From NCBI GenBank assembly GCA_022592435.1, contig JABYQS010000029.1, positions 124,001 through 188,000 on the forward strand: a stretch of 64,000 nucleotides of DNA, given 5' to 3'. Numbering within the stretch: the first letter of the stretch is position 1; the number at the start of each line of letters is the position of its first letter. The DNA is from Cerioporus squamosus (Eukaryota > Basidiomycota > Agaricomycetes > Polyporales > Polyporaceae). The translations under genes and the position numbers were made by a program. Shown one piece after another: positions 44,646 through 57,188 of the stretch. Under the pieces are notes generated by a model that saw only the letters and a program-made list of their open reading frames with translations, searched no databases and had not been told where the DNA came from.

Positions 44646-45837
44646 GTGCAATGTCCTGTCAACAGTATAACGCCAGCCTGACGAACTGAGCCTGTGCGAG
44701 TATACGCAGCCGTGCCGACACCGCGCGTTCAATGGGTGAACGGCACTCACATTGAGCAACGCGCGTGTCATGTCGGCTGCTTTCCTTTCCTCATGGAAGT
44801 GAATGAACGAGTCCCATGTGCCACACGGAAGATCTGGAGGGGCAATTCTGCGGAACCAGTGCAATCAGAGGGGTCGTACATTGGGAGATACTTGGACATA
44901 TACGTCCTCTTGCCCTTAGCCTCTGGGGCGGCGAACGTGTTAACGAGACCTATTCCAATTGCACATATCAACAACATAAGGCTACTCTCACCTGTTGCGT
45001 TGGTGGTTGACGAACAAGGCCATGCATAGTTCAAATCTGCAGAAGCGAATGGTCGATCCGAATAAGAACGACTTTCTTCCACTTGATTAAGAGGTGCCTT
45101 CGTCCTTCCTGTGAGCCATCTCTATGGACCTGACGAGCCAAGATATTGATCTTGCGCGAATACCTCGAGGTCGCACTGAGTAAGCGGGTCAGCAGAAACA
45201 GTGTGATCAAAATGGCAAACGCATTAGGAGTTTCTTGTTAGCAGTTGCTAGGAGTGTTCGCATGCCATGTGTTCGAAGGTTCCGGTGGCGATGCGCAGAC
45301 TGGCGAAGCGACCATGTCACCATCATGAGGGGACTGTCACGGGGATCACGACCATGGGGACGCCGTCATGAGAACACCGTCATGAGCACCAACGGCTGCA
45401 AGCCAAGGAGAGTACGCAAGCGGCAGACGATGGATCGTCGCGGGCATGCCAAGCACTCCATCCACTTTCAAACGAGCAAACTCAACGACCACGAGGCTCT
45501 CGATTCATGGGCGACGCGCTGATACGCTCCGTGACCTATCGGTCCGCGATGACTGTGCCCGGATACTCCGACTGGTCAAGTCACAGGCATTCGGACGTCG
45601 CGTGGTCGAAGATCCTCCTCTGCCCGGCGGACAGTGATGCGATCCCATGAGCACGCACCCTCAAGGTCGCTTGGAGGCCTTCCGCTGGGGAGTTTGGACC
45701 AGCGACAGTATATTCCAGGCGAAAGACGAAGAGAACATGAATGAACTTCAGAGTCTCAGAGTTACTCACATGTCGAGAAGTCAAGAGCATAGCGACGATC
45801 ATACCCAGCATCTATCATGGTACCCAACCACGTTGGG
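44646..45837. other. Intergenic between the tandem DUF1996-WSC genes
   Basis: No gene is seen. Blocks near 44730-44880 and 47970-48130 look alike (AACGGCACTCAC; CATGTCG; AGAGGNCGTACA/AGAGGACGTAAG). The upstream regions of the two copies are therefore also paralogous. Confidence 0.45.
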
Positions 45838-47830
45838 CTAATTGGCCGCGAGAAGGGTAAGCCTCATAGGGCCGCCGCAGATCTCGTTAGCTGGGCAAAA
45901 CGATTCGGTCAGACGATTCAAGAGAATCATACAAGTACTCACAGTTCCCGGCACAATGGTTCGTACACTCGGTCCAAGTCACCGTGAAGTTCGATGCCCC
46001 GTTCTTCATCCGGTTGTCGCAGTAGCACTCGTCCGAGAACTCAACTCCAGCCAACGAGAACCCCTTCGACGCACAGAAGTTCGCGCACGCAGCACGAGTC
46101 ATGGTGGGACTGGTTGTGGACGCTCCAGTCAGAGCACGCCCGTTTGCGCCTTCTGCGATACAACCAATCTCCGTCCATCCAGCTGGAAGAGGAGCCTGAG
46201 CCGGGACGAGGGAAGGGGTGCTAAGTCCGGAGCAGGTGGGCCGCGGGCCGGTGCCATCCCAGAGCGGGTTGCATCCTGGGAGCACCTTGAGGGGGGAAGA
46301 GAACCCGGTGTCTTCATCGACGACTTCGGTCTCGAGAACGCATGCGTCCGCCGCAGCCTGATTGAAGTTGGCGGCGAGAGGAGGGCAGTCCATGACGTTA
46401 GCGACGACGTTCGGGCACTGATCGATGGCGTCCTGCAGGACGTCGCCGTCCCAGCCGTTCTGAAAGTCGCCGTGATGGCCGTATCCGGTCGTGTCCCCGT
46501 TCGCAAGGACCCAAGTGCCAGGTCCCCAGTAGTCGAACTTGTCGACGGTGACCATCATCTCGTAGAACAGGGAAATGAGCTGGACAGGATGGGTGTCGGG
46601 GCAGTCACCGCCATTGAAGTTCTGAATGGGGTAGGACATGTGGGACTTATGGTCCGACGAGTCGAGGTTGACGCCATCCCAGCAAGACGGGAAGAACACC
46701 TGGGCACGCATCCCGTCGGGGCAGTTGTGGTCGAAGAAGCTGGGACGCTCGGCCCAGTCGGGATCGTTGTCGTGCGCTCCACTGAAGTCTACGTAGGCGA
46801 TCAGCTATGATTGTATGAGATGCGACATCTACCGACGACCTACCTTGACACACAAAGGTCACGGCTTGATCCGCGTGACTGGAGGCGTTGAACGACCGCC
46901 TGTTCGTATCCCCAGCTATCATCTACAGCCGTGGACAGATACTGAGCGCTAGTTGACATGGTAGGCAGAAGTATTCACGTACGCGCAGACCGTCGGGAAA
47001 TGCTTTGATTGATTGCTTCGAGGGTCCATTCCGGAACAAGTAATAGATGTTGAAGGTGGTGGCTGCGGTATGAGTTACGTCAGTATATCGACATCAAAGC
47101 ATCTCACAAGCACCAAGTAAGGCGCGCAAGACCCTGGGGTTACAAATGACAGCATCGTCATATGGTGGACTGCAACTATCGTGACCAGGCGAGAACGTAG
47201 CAGTGTGGGATCGGCTGCACAGCAACGGACTAACCACAGCCCACTATGGCCCTTCAGGCCGCCCGGCATCTCACGCTTGCGCCGGCTCCACGACGATGCA
47301 GGGGTGTCAATTGACCACTCTCAATTAACCGCTCAAGCAAGCGCAGAAAGAAAAGTCGCATGCCTGAGGATACGAAGGTAACGAGAAGAGACACGTACGG
47401 ATTGGGGTGAGCGCGCCGGTTTGCTGGTCCTGGTGGTACAGTTGTGGCTAAAATGACGTTAGCAATCGGCGCTGTAGCACGTCTGATAGACATAAGGGGC
47501 GAACTTACCGCCCAGTAGTTGCTCTTGTCAGGTTGAACGGGGATGGTCGTACAGTTGCTCTGCAGAAGATCGGCCGGATCGTAGACGTCCTTGAACCTAC
47601 TGGCACCAACAACTGAATGAACATGACTCGAAACCTGAGCGGCGTATGGGCCGAGGGTCAGCGAACACGACATGCTAGCTGCCGGATGTGCTTACAGAGC
47701 CCGGGCTGATGACTGGGTCGAGACGAGTCGTCACGATAGGACGACTACCGCCAAAGATCCAGTACTGAGCGTTGGCGACGCAGACGAGAGTAGAGAGCAG
47801 GACGAGCTTGGAGAGAGCTTTGAAGGCCAT
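45838..47830 (-). CDS. Secreted DUF1996-WSC protein, tandem copy 2
   Basis: Starts MAFKALSKLVLLSTLVCVAN at 47830 (signal peptide), then AQYWIFGGSRPIVTTRLDPV. Domain order is the same as in copy 1: HVHSVVGASRFKDVY, QPDKSNYWA, RRSFNASSHADQAVTFVCQG, then the long exon with RAQVFFPSCWDGVNLDS, DHKSHMSYP, LISLFYEMMVTVDKFDYWGP and GYGHHGDFQNGWDG. The WSC module has all cysteines (GCIAEG, MTRAACANFCAS, FSDECYCDNR, WTECTNHCAGN), ending after the last intron with SNEICGGPMRLTLLAAN. Coding exons match copy 1 far better than introns do, a recent tandem duplication under protein-level constraint. Probably extracellular or wall-associated; no enzymatic activity is claimed. Confidence 0.9.
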
Positions 47831-47895
47831 TGGATACGTTTTTGCAGAGACTGCTCAGGGCAACGATCTGAGGACCGGAGGCAACTCGAGGAGAG

Positions 47896-47903
47896 CTTAT
47901 ATA
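47896..47903 (-). promoter_or_regulatory. TATA box of DUF1996-WSC copy 2
   Basis: TATATAAG on the minus strand, 66 nt upstream of the ATG at 47830. Confidence 0.7.
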
Positions 47904-48690
47904 CCTCGAAAACATCCATCGAAATCCCTCTTGCCTGCTCGAGAGCATGAGAGTTAGACTCGACATTGACCACGTATGAGGGAATTAATAAACGGCACTC
48001 ACCGTGAACGACATACACTCCATGTCGAGCCTTCGTCGGCGGAAATAGATGCGAGACAGCCATGTGCAACCTCGAAGAGATGTCATCCTTGCGAACCCTT
48101 GTCATCAGAGGAGGACGTAAGATCTCGAGTGTTGGGAAGACCTCGGACATATTTGTCGCACTACCTCTCGCCTGCAGTTATTGGAAAATTTGCAAGAAGC
48201 ACCCCAGAATTGAACTCACCTGAAGACTTCGATATGTGGACTTGCGGAACAACGCAAGTCGATAATGCATCTCCCCAAGCTGGACGAGTTGTCGAGATCG
48301 CTTGACGAAGCTCGATCCTCTGCTTGTGTGGAGCCTGAATAAGGTTGCAGTAGCAGGGATGAGGTTAGCAGTCAAGACCGTTACAGAGAGCGCCCTGGCG
48401 AAGAATCGCAGGCAGCATGTTCAGTTCATGCGGAGCGAACACTGACATGGCACTGTCATGAATATCATCCGCGGTATACCGCGGCAGATACGCTATCAGC
48501 AGAAACATACATCACGGAACCCACGCACTGACACTTCCAAATGTTCGACCTTCTCCCGGTCCGTCACCGGGTCCGCAGTCCATAATTGCAAGCTCTCAAA
48601 GTTTCATGCAGTGACGTACTGGTACAGCATACGCGTCCCGAGGTCATTGGCCAGTAGCGACCATAGGAAGGCGACCTTCATCCGGCCGAT
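47904..48690. other. Intergenic, no gene seen
   Basis: Upstream region of DUF1996-WSC copy 2 and 3' flank of the dehydrogenase gene. Confidence 0.5.
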
Positions 48691-51600
48691 TCACAGGCCC
48701 TTGAACGCCGCGTCGACGACAGCCTTCTGCTGAGCGGCGTACAGTGACGCAATCCCAGGAGCAGGCACCGCGTCCTCCTTTCTCCCCCTAAAGGCCACCC
48801 GCGGCCGCTCGAGACGTTCCATCACTGCATTCAGTCGCGGCTCGACGTGCGTCCACGCGCCCTGGTTGCGCGGCTCCTCCTGCAGCCAGACGACGTCACC
48901 CGCGTTTGCGTAGCGCGACATGACGTCGAGTACAGGGCGGAATGGGAAGGGACTGAGCTCTTCCACGCGGACGAACGCAACCTTGCCGTCCAGCTGGCGT
49001 TTCTGCCGTTCCTTGACGAGATCGTAGTAGAGTTTGCCTGACACGAGAACGATGCGGGAGACACTGCCGGGGTCCGCGATCAATGGGTCGTCAAGGACTG
49101 GTTGGAATTTGCGGCCAGCCCCGAGCTCGTCCAAAGAAGATGCCGCAGCCTGCACGAGAGCCATGAAGATCCGCCGCCAGAATATGTGGCGTGGGACGCA
49201 CCGGAAGACGGAGGAGGCCCTTAGGTCCCGCGACGATCAACGGCTTGCGGAAGTTACGCTTCACTTGCCTCCTGAGAAGGTGGAAATATTGCGCAGGTGT
49301 CGTAGGGAACGTGACGTGCATGTTTACGACAGCCGCATCAGACCCATCGTGGAAGGTGTAAGGATCGTTGGTGAGCTGTAGGAGAGGCTTGAGAAACTTT
49401 CTAGCAGGAAAGGAGAGAAGCTTGCCTGCAGCATGCGCTCAATTCGTGATGACGAATGTTCAGGGCCCGCACCATCGAGGCTACACCCAAGGTTCAGTCA
49501 CCCAGTCTTCGAGAACAACAAGAGTACGTACCCATGAGGCAGCAACAGCACGATACCGCTCTGCTTCAGCCATTTCGCTGGGCCGTGCGTCAGATCGGGC
49601 GTCACAACGGCGTCAAACGTCTACTCACTCTCGCCCGAGGAAATGAACGTATCAATGATGACCTGTCAAAATGTGGCTTTAGCGTGAGTGTGCGATAGAC
49701 CGACAGCTCGAAACTCACCTGGGCTCCATTGAAGAAATCGCCAAACTGCGGTGGGCGGAGTGACTCGCGTTGGTGAACCTTCGTGTCAACGCCAGAGTAA
49801 GGTACCGACCTGCGCCTCCCATATCGGTAACATATCGGGCTTCTCCCAACTGACACCGTATTCAAACTGGCGTCGTATCAGTCGCCGTGTCTCGTAAGGT
49901 GAGTACCCCGTTCACGTACCCCGAGAACGGCCATCTCACTCAGCGAACTATTGGCCAGCTCAAGACGGCCCGAGCAATGTAGCGCAAGGTTCAGAGGGAC
50001 GACCACACCTTCGGTCTTCTGGTCCACGAGCATTGCATGTCTGTCGAATGACGAGAGCGTTCAGTCAGCCATGCCAAACTGTAATATCATTTGCCTCCGT
50101 GTAGCGATTGGACACACCTCTGACTGAACGTCCCGCGACCGACATCCTGGCCCGAAATCCGCACGTCGTAGCCTTCCAGCATAAGCGAACCAAACGCCAG
50201 AGCCTGCACAAGATGCACGGATCAGCCAGGCACACGATCTCATGGCACGTCATACACGCCTACCTCCGCCGTCGCCCAGTCCAACCCGTGCCCACCCTCC
50301 ATAGCCTGCAGGCGGTGCTTGACGTGCCGCTGCAGCCTCGGATGGATCTCAAAGCCTTCCGGGACGGCGACACTCGCCTTCCCGACAGTCTGCAGCGTCT
50401 CCTTCTCAACCCCAGTTTCGGGATCACGTACCGCGTCCCTGCTCGCAGGTGAGGTAAGCCCCTTCCACTGGCCCTCCAGAACCGAGAAGTGGCTGCCTGG
50501 CGTGTGCGCAGGCACGGCGGCGAGCTCTGACGCGAGGAACTCCTTGTGCCCTGCGCGAACTGCTTCGGCGGCGTCCTTTGTCAAGACGTTCTCATCCTGC
50601 GCAGCTCGGTGAGTATAGTGGGTGGTCGTAAGGAGGACAGAGAACATACGATGAGGCGCTCTTCGTATAACGCGGGGACTGAGCGGCGCGAGCGAATCTT
50701 GTCGTACATCACTGGCTGCGTGAACGCTGGCTCGTCGAGTTCGTTATGTCCCCTGTGGCGCGTGTCTGTCAGCACCGCTAGTGTTGTGCCTGAGTGGACC
50801 GCTCGCTGACCATCGGCGATAGACAATCAAGTCGACGATGATGTCTTTGCGGAAGTAGTTGCGGTACTTGAACGCAACTTCCATAGCGCGCTGGACGTCT
50901 GCAAGTACAAGGGTAAGTGGGTGAGATACTCTCAGGGAGCGAAGCTGACCTTCTGGATAATCGCCGTTGACGTGAAGGACCGGAGCATTGATCATCTTCG
51001 CGACATCAGAGCAGTAAAGCGACGACCGTGCACTTGACGCGGGTGTGGTATACCCGATGCTGATGGCACGACGATGAATCAAAACAGTTCACCTGTACAT
51101 CTCGTCCCCTTACCTATTGCTGTGACAAATGTTAGCAGCTATCTATGCTGTACAGAGCTCTCAACTTACTTGACCACCAGATGCACGCTGCCACCGACCG
51201 TATAGTGGGGCAAGTTACCTATCCGACACTCCCGTTAGTGAACTCACCATCTACCAGATAACGCTCGTACGCACTCAGCCCAAGACCCTCCATGACGATA
51301 CCCTGCCCAGTGAAGCTCGCATCCCCATGCAACTGCACGCACATTACGCGGTCTCCGGGCCGGCAGTCCGTCTCACCCGCTCGCTCCAGCGTCTTCAGCA
51401 GCGCGAACTGCTTCGCACGCGTCTTCCCCAGAGCGACAGGATTGATAGCCTCGAGGTGCGACGGGTTCGGAAGCAACGAGACCTTCAACGACTTGGAAGC
51501 GCCAGCATACTGCAAGTTCGGCGATGCAGCTGGAGGGAGGATCAGCATCTACTGAGTCGCTACAGGGGAATCGAGACTTACTGAGGTGACTGATTACGTC

Positions 51601-52403
51601 TCCGGCGGCGCCGTAGTCCTCGGGAATTTCGGACCCGCCTTTGATCTTGTGGAAGAGGGCCGACGGCGGGAGATCGAGCATCCCGATAAGGAGGTTGAGG
51701 CGCCCACGGTGCGGCATGCCGATGATGATGTGCTCAACGCCAGCTATGTATGCTGTAAGTCGCAGACAACCCGCGTGCGCCGGGATGACTGACCTTGCGC
51801 GGAAGACGAGAAGAGCGCGTCCAGGGCGGGCAGCATCGACTCGCCACCTTCAAGCCCATACCGCTTCAAGTTCGGGAACTTCAGCCGCAGGAAGTGGTCG
51901 AACACCTCCGACTCGGCCAACAGTCTGTGTATGCGCCTCCGCTGCTCGTCGTCGACCTTCCTCGCCTCCGCCTCTTCCGACTCCAGGAGGTGCGAGAACC
52001 AGAGACGCTCTGTCTTTGATGGCGAGTGCATATACTCATACGCCACACGCCCGACATACACCTCGCGCAGATGACGCGTAATCTTCTCGAGCGGCCAGTG
52101 CTCAGGGCCAGTGTCTGTGCCGACGGGGCGCGTCCAGATTATCCCGTTGATGTCGTACGTCCGCGATGGATCGTCCAAGCCGTAGCGCTGTGGGTTCAGA
52201 GCGGCGACTTCCTCGCGCTGAAGGAGGTCGAGCGGATCGATACGCGCAGCACGGTGGCCGTGAGTTCGAAGGGAGTCGACATAGCGCAGGAGTGGGGCGT
52301 TGACTGTGCGGTTCTCGAGCTGTGTCGGCGTATCTGTTGTAACGGTCAGTTCGGGTACACGCATGACATGCTTAAAGTCCAGACGGAGACGATGCCGATG
52401 CAC
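48691..52403 (-). CDS. 2-oxoacid dehydrogenase E1, DHTKD1-like (2-oxoadipate type)
   Basis: A thiamine-diphosphate E1 subunit that decarboxylates a 2-oxoacid in the mitochondrion; DHTKD1-type enzymes act on 2-oxoadipate in lysine breakdown. Exons encode, in order, [198 protein letters not shown] and a C-terminal [19 protein letters not shown]. The long N-terminal extension of classical 2-oxoglutarate dehydrogenase E1 is not seen, and the start has the shorter DHTKD1 layout; hence DHTKD1-like rather than KGD1. The true start is uncertain: a short mitochondrial-targeting exon may lie upstream of 52403, and the first stretch of the ORF may be intronic. About ten short introns; no frame breaks noticed. 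Confidence 0.85.
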
Positions 52404-54256
52404 TAGACGGCGACATTACGGTAGAGAGATAGTTTGGAGGTATCACATACGCTGCAGACCACGTCTGACCCCCTTGCGGTCTGCTCTTATCACCCGTTCG
52501 CGAGACCATCGCTCGATATGATTCGCGCCCCAACGGCTCTTAACCCCTTCCACGGCTCACAGTCGATAGCTAAGTGCAAGGAGAGCACATCCGGATAACC
52601 CATCCAAACAGCGTACCCCAACCCCAGCAAAACAGCCTTTTCTGATGCTGTCTGGCCGCAAAGAAACAATAGTACAACCCCAACGTTGCACAAAAAAATA
52701 GGTGCCGTCTGCGGCTGGGTGCAAATTGTGACAGCAATACATAGATCATGTGTGCAGCTTGCAAGCTCGTGAGGATGAGACATTCGCAGAACAAGACTTC
52801 CCGGGCGAACACTGGGGCCACGATGGTATGAACAACGATATCGACCATCCAATATCAAAGCGAGGAAATGCCACTGTTCTACGTAGATTCGTTCTTCTCT
52901 CTCGCGACTGTAGTGTAGCGCACGCTTGTATTGTGTCCGACATGGGGCTAGGCCCTAACGGGACAATAAATGGATTTGAAGAAGAAAGCGAGGAAATATG
53001 GTGCGCAGTCTACGGCCTGACCAAAACGCGTGGGACGTATGCTCATCCCGAGGGTATGTCGCGCCTTTGCGTGCACGCTTCAATTCACACTCACACCTTC
53101 GCAACTAAGCATAGCACATGCTAGCCTAGACCACGTTCAGACTCGCGAGTCAGACCGCAGAGACAGGGTCAGAGCTTGACGCGGTCAAAGTCCAACTCTG
53201 ACCCGCCCATCCCTGCCGCATGCTGGCCAGGATGAACCATGTCTCCTCGGAGCACTGGCAGACGTGACCACCCGCACAACAGAGTGCCATTCCTCAGCTG
53301 GTCTCCAAGGTCGGCCGAACGATATGTCGTAACTCCGCCGTTGTCTCCCGCACAACACGGCTCATGAGAGGGACGTAGTACTCACAATCAGGAAGGGTGA
53401 AGGTACGCGATTCGCGATACCCGTATGAATAGTCGTAGTAGCATCTTTGCAACTTGGTACAGAGCGTCGGTCGACGTGTTCGAGGTGCCGCCAGGAGATA
53501 CGAGGAAACACGAGGGTTGTTCATGACGGCGTTGTCGACACGAGCTACAGTGAGTTCAGGTCCAGAAAGAGGCCTTTGAGGACCTCTGCGGTGTTGGACA
53601 AGCTGGGGTAGTGCAAGGCTCGCAAACCAGCCTGTGCCGTAAAGCGTCGCTCGGAACGGAGCAACGATGGCGGACCATCACGTGTGAGACAGGGCGCGAT
53701 CGTCCGGCGCTGAACGGCGTGTAGGTCCATGTTTGCTCGCCATCTAGCGGTGGTTAACCAGAGTAAGCAGATTCAGAGGATGAAGCAATTCACGAAGAGT
53801 GCAAGTAGACACCCTCGAGGAATGGGAGGAGGAGGAGGAGGAGGAGGAGAAGGAGGAGAGCTGGCTGAAGTCTTAAGCGCCCTACAGACTGACTCTAGTG
53901 GAGGCTCGGCCCGGCTGCGTGACTGTGACGGACGCGTGGGTCACATCAACCAACACGACTCGCAGGTAAGCGCGAGACTGGAACTTCTCTGCAACGTCCA
54001 TCTTCTCCTCGTGCTACGAACCTCCCTTGAACCTTGCAATCAGCTAACGTCTCGCTAGATATCACGCAAAAGTAACTGTCTGAGCTCTGCGGCATTTCAG
54101 TCAAGATCTTTCCAGGCCAAGATCATTCCCGCTCGTCATGCGCATATGCGTCCCCAACTTCCACGGTCCGGTCCCGGTCCGCTCAACCCCAGACCGCTAC
54201 AAATGCGGGGTAGCAGCCCCCGATGTCGCCATTCCTCCCACTTTGCCCAACCCATC
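52404..54256. other. 1.85-kb divergent intergenic region
   Basis: Between the dehydrogenase (minus) and the aldo-keto reductase (plus). It probably holds the first exon of the dehydrogenase and both promoters. No other gene is supportable. Confidence 0.45.
53825..53858. repeat. GGA/GGAGGA microsatellite
   Basis: An almost pure run of GGA triplets with one AAG interruption in non-coding sequence upstream of the aldo-keto reductase gene. Confidence 0.85.
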
Positions 54257-55496
54257 ATGGCAGCACCCACCGTGAAGCTCAACAGCGGATATGAGATCCC
54301 CATCATTGGCCTTGGTATGTCTCTCGTCGTCCGAACACCCTGATCGACGCTGATCGGGGCCTTGATCTCGGACAGGAACATGGCAATCGAAGCCGGAGGA
54401 GGTCATCGCTGCTGTCGAGTATGCTCTGAAGGAGGGCGGATACCGTCACATTGATTGTGCATGGTGCGCGCAAGCATCGACGCTCACATCTTAAGCTAAT
54501 TGGATTTGTGGCGTCCAGGAATTACGGCAACGAGAAGGAAGTAGGAGAGGGCATCCGGAGGTCTGGCGTGCCACGTTCGGAAATCTTCGTACGCGTCATG
54601 TCTGGCTGTCTCGAACCGTCAGCTGAAGACAGCGTCTTCAGGTCACTAGCAAGATTTGGGCATCAAAGATTCACGATGTCGAGACGGCCCTCGACGAGAG
54701 CCTTGCCAACCTCGGTCTCGATTACCTCGATTGTAAGTGACATACTTCCCCGTGCATCGTAGAACCGAGTTCTCACAATGCCGCGACAGTGTACCTCGTC
54801 CACTGGCCCATCCACCTCAACCCGAAAGGCAACCACCCCATCTTCCCGACGCTCCCGAACGGGCACCGCGACGTCATCCGCGACTGGCCGCTGCGCGAGA
54901 CCTGGAAGCAGATGGAGGCAATGGTGAAGAAGGGCAAAGTCCGCTCCATCGGCGTCTCCAACTTCTCCGAGCGTGTCCTCGAGCAGGACATCCTACCCTA
55001 CGCCGAGATCGTTCCCGCCGTCGACCAGTGCGAGCTCCACCTGTACAACCCGCAGCACAAGCTCATCGCGTACCTCAAGTCCAAGGGCATCGTCCCCCAG
55101 GCGTACTCCCCGCTCGGCTCGTCGAACTCGCCGCTGCTCAAGGACGAAACCGCGGCGACGATCGCGGCCGACCGCGGGCTGCAGACATCGGACGTGCTCC
55201 TTGGGTACCTCGTCGCGAAGGGCATCGTGACGCTGCCCAAGTCCGTGAACCCCGCGCGCATCAAGGCAAATCTCGAGGGCGCGCTCGCGGCCGCGAAGAA
55301 GCTCACCCCGGAGGATATTGAGAAGCTCGATGGCGTCGCCGCGTCTGGCAAGCAGCTGAGGTGAGTGTTGCGAGGAGTGACGGAGAACGTGATGCTGACC
55401 TTTGGTGCACCCCGCTATCCTAGGTTGATCCAGCCGCCATGGGGCGTGGACTTGGGCTTCGAGAACTGGCCCGTCAAGTACCCAGCCCCGCAGTAG
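54257..55496 (+). CDS. Aldo-keto reductase
   Basis: Six exons: 54257-54314, 54376-54463, 54519-54588, 54642-54732, 54790-55360, 55424-55496, all with consistent splice phases. Aldo-keto reductases are NADPH-dependent (alpha/beta)8-barrel enzymes that reduce aldehydes and ketones in the cytosol. The catalytic tetrad is visible: Asp in YRHIDCAW, Tyr in NYGNEKEVG (four residues later), Lys in VTSKIWASK, and His in YLVHWPIHL. Also present are GLGTWQS at the first strand, KVRSIGVSNFSERVLE, VDQCELHLYNPQ and LPKSVNPARIKANL, the coenzyme-binding C-terminal segment with the typical K-S-x-N/R pattern. It ends PVKYPAPQ. About 316 residues, normal for the family. No odd features. Substrate cannot be told from sequence. 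Confidence 0.95.
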
Positions 55497-55932
55497 GACG
55501 ATGAGAGAGAAGACGCACGAATGCATACTGTACTAGTACCACTTACAGAAGACATATATCCACGACCTTGACTTCTCTGTCAACTTTGGCTTTGTAGTAT
55601 CATCTTTCTGATTTTTCCCGAGTGAAGTTCGGATCGACCTCCTTCGCTTGTTTGGAACTCGGATAAGTAGCTGTGGCTCCGACAAGTATCGAATACAGCA
55701 TGATGCTTGCATGGTGGTCAATGGCAATGCCGCAATGTCCGCAGGTTAACTGAGATTAGATTAGATCTGTCCCTTCCAAGATCAGATAAACGCCACTTAC
55801 CTCACTTACCCCCACCATGGCAAGGCGACGCCAGGACTACTTTTTCGACTTGTCTTCGACCAAGTAGTACTACAACTCTCCTTCATCTCGAGATACGTCC
55901 TGCCCACGGATCGTCTATAGAAGATAGACAAC
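55497..55932. other. Intergenic, no gene seen
   Basis: Short gap between two plus-strand genes, holding the 3' flank of the reductase and the promoter of the phosphatase. Confidence 0.5.
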
Positions 55933-57188
55933 ATGGCCAGCAACGTAGATCCAGCCCCGGAGAGCACCCTCCCATACCCCCCAATCCACAAGGACAAGAA
56001 ATTCGTCGTACTTTCAGACTGGTTGGTCCGTCTACGATTCAAGCCGATCCCAGCCATTTCCTGTCCTCCCGTGAAGACGGCGTACGCTTACCTTGGTGTG
56101 CTCACGCAGGGATGGGACGATCACAACGCGCGATTCCAATGATTGTGAGACTCAAGAGCGCAGTACTGCATGAGGATTCTGACCGTGTCGCCTAGACATG
56201 ACCGATGAACTTGGCTTTGGCCCCGAGAAACGCCGTCAAGGAAACCTCGACATCCTCTCCGGGAAGGTGACTTTCAGGTGCGTATCATGTCTACTCGGTC
56301 GCTTGACGCCTTGTGCTGACTATGTGACCGCAGAGACGCGTTCCGCGAGATGCTCGAGAGTGTCTCAGCAAACGGACACTCGTTCGAGTTCTGCAAGGAG
56401 GAGCTGAAGCAGAGTGCGTTCTCGGATCACTCTGGCGGGTGAAGTTGCCAGACGGATGAACTGATTCCTCCTGTGTTTGACAGACATCAAGCTCGACCCC
56501 GGCTTCAAGGACTTCTACCAGTACTGCAAGACGCACGACATCCCCGTCGTCATCATCTCTAGGTGCGCACCGTCAACCGTCGCACGTATACGTCATGCCT
56601 GACACTCACACTCGCGCGCAGCGGAATGGCGCCAATCATCCGCGCCGTACTGTCGAAGCTCATCGGGGAGGAGGACTCAAAGGACATCGAGATCGTCGCG
56701 AACGACGTAGACATCCACGAAGACGGGACGTGGTCGATCAAGTACCGGCACCCAACCAGGTGCGTCTCCCACCGTCTCATCGGCGGCGGCCACATCACTG
56801 ACGTCCCTCTTTTTATTCCGTCTGCAGCGGCTACGGACACGACAAGAGCCAGGCGATCCTGCCGTACCGCAAGCTCGAGAACCCGCCTACGACGTTCTTC
56901 TTCGGGGATGGCGTCTCCGGTAAGCGCAATCTCGCCATCCCTTCGCGCGCGCTCCTCGCTGACGGTCCATCCACGCCGGCACACGCAGACATGTCCGCGG
57001 CGCGGCACGCAGACGTGCTCTACGTGAAGCAGAAGCCGGGCGGGGAGAACGACCTCGCCGCGTTCTGCAACCGCGAGGGCATCCCGCACATCCTCTTCGA
57101 GGACTTCAGCCACGCGCTGCGCTCGGTCAGCGCCATCGTCGAGGGGCGCAAGACGCCGCAGGAGGCGCTCGCTGAGGGCCGGGCCTGA
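55933..57188 (+). CDS. HAD-family phosphatase, yeast YNL010W (Pyp1) type
   Basis: Eight exons: 55933-56021, 56110-56144, 56196-56277, 56334-56413, 56484-56562, 56622-56759, 56828-56919, 56989-57188. The second exon is only 35 nt and supplies the catalytic loop: joining exons 1 and 2 yields VLSDW-DGTITTRDSND, with the nucleophile Asp and acid/base Asp of HAD motif I (DxDGT; here DWDGT). Motif II is IPVVIISSGMAP, motif III lysine is in GYGHDKSQA, and motif IV is FFFGDGVSDMSAARHADV. The overall layout (YMTDELGFGPEKRRQGN, FRDAFREML, LDPGFKDFYQYCK) matches the cytosolic phosphatase family of S. cerevisiae YNL010W, reported to act on polyol phosphates, and related phosphoserine-phosphatase-like proteins. 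Soluble, about 264 residues, intact. Exact substrate is inferred, not shown. Confidence 0.9.

Noticed and set aside
46129..46810. Plus-strand open frames over the DUF1996-WSC exon
   Set aside because: Antisense shadows of a GC-rich conserved exon; no independent features.
52750..53124. A 124-codon plus-strand open frame upstream of the dehydrogenase
   Set aside because: No domain, splice signals or codon bias; lies in promoter/intergenic sequence.
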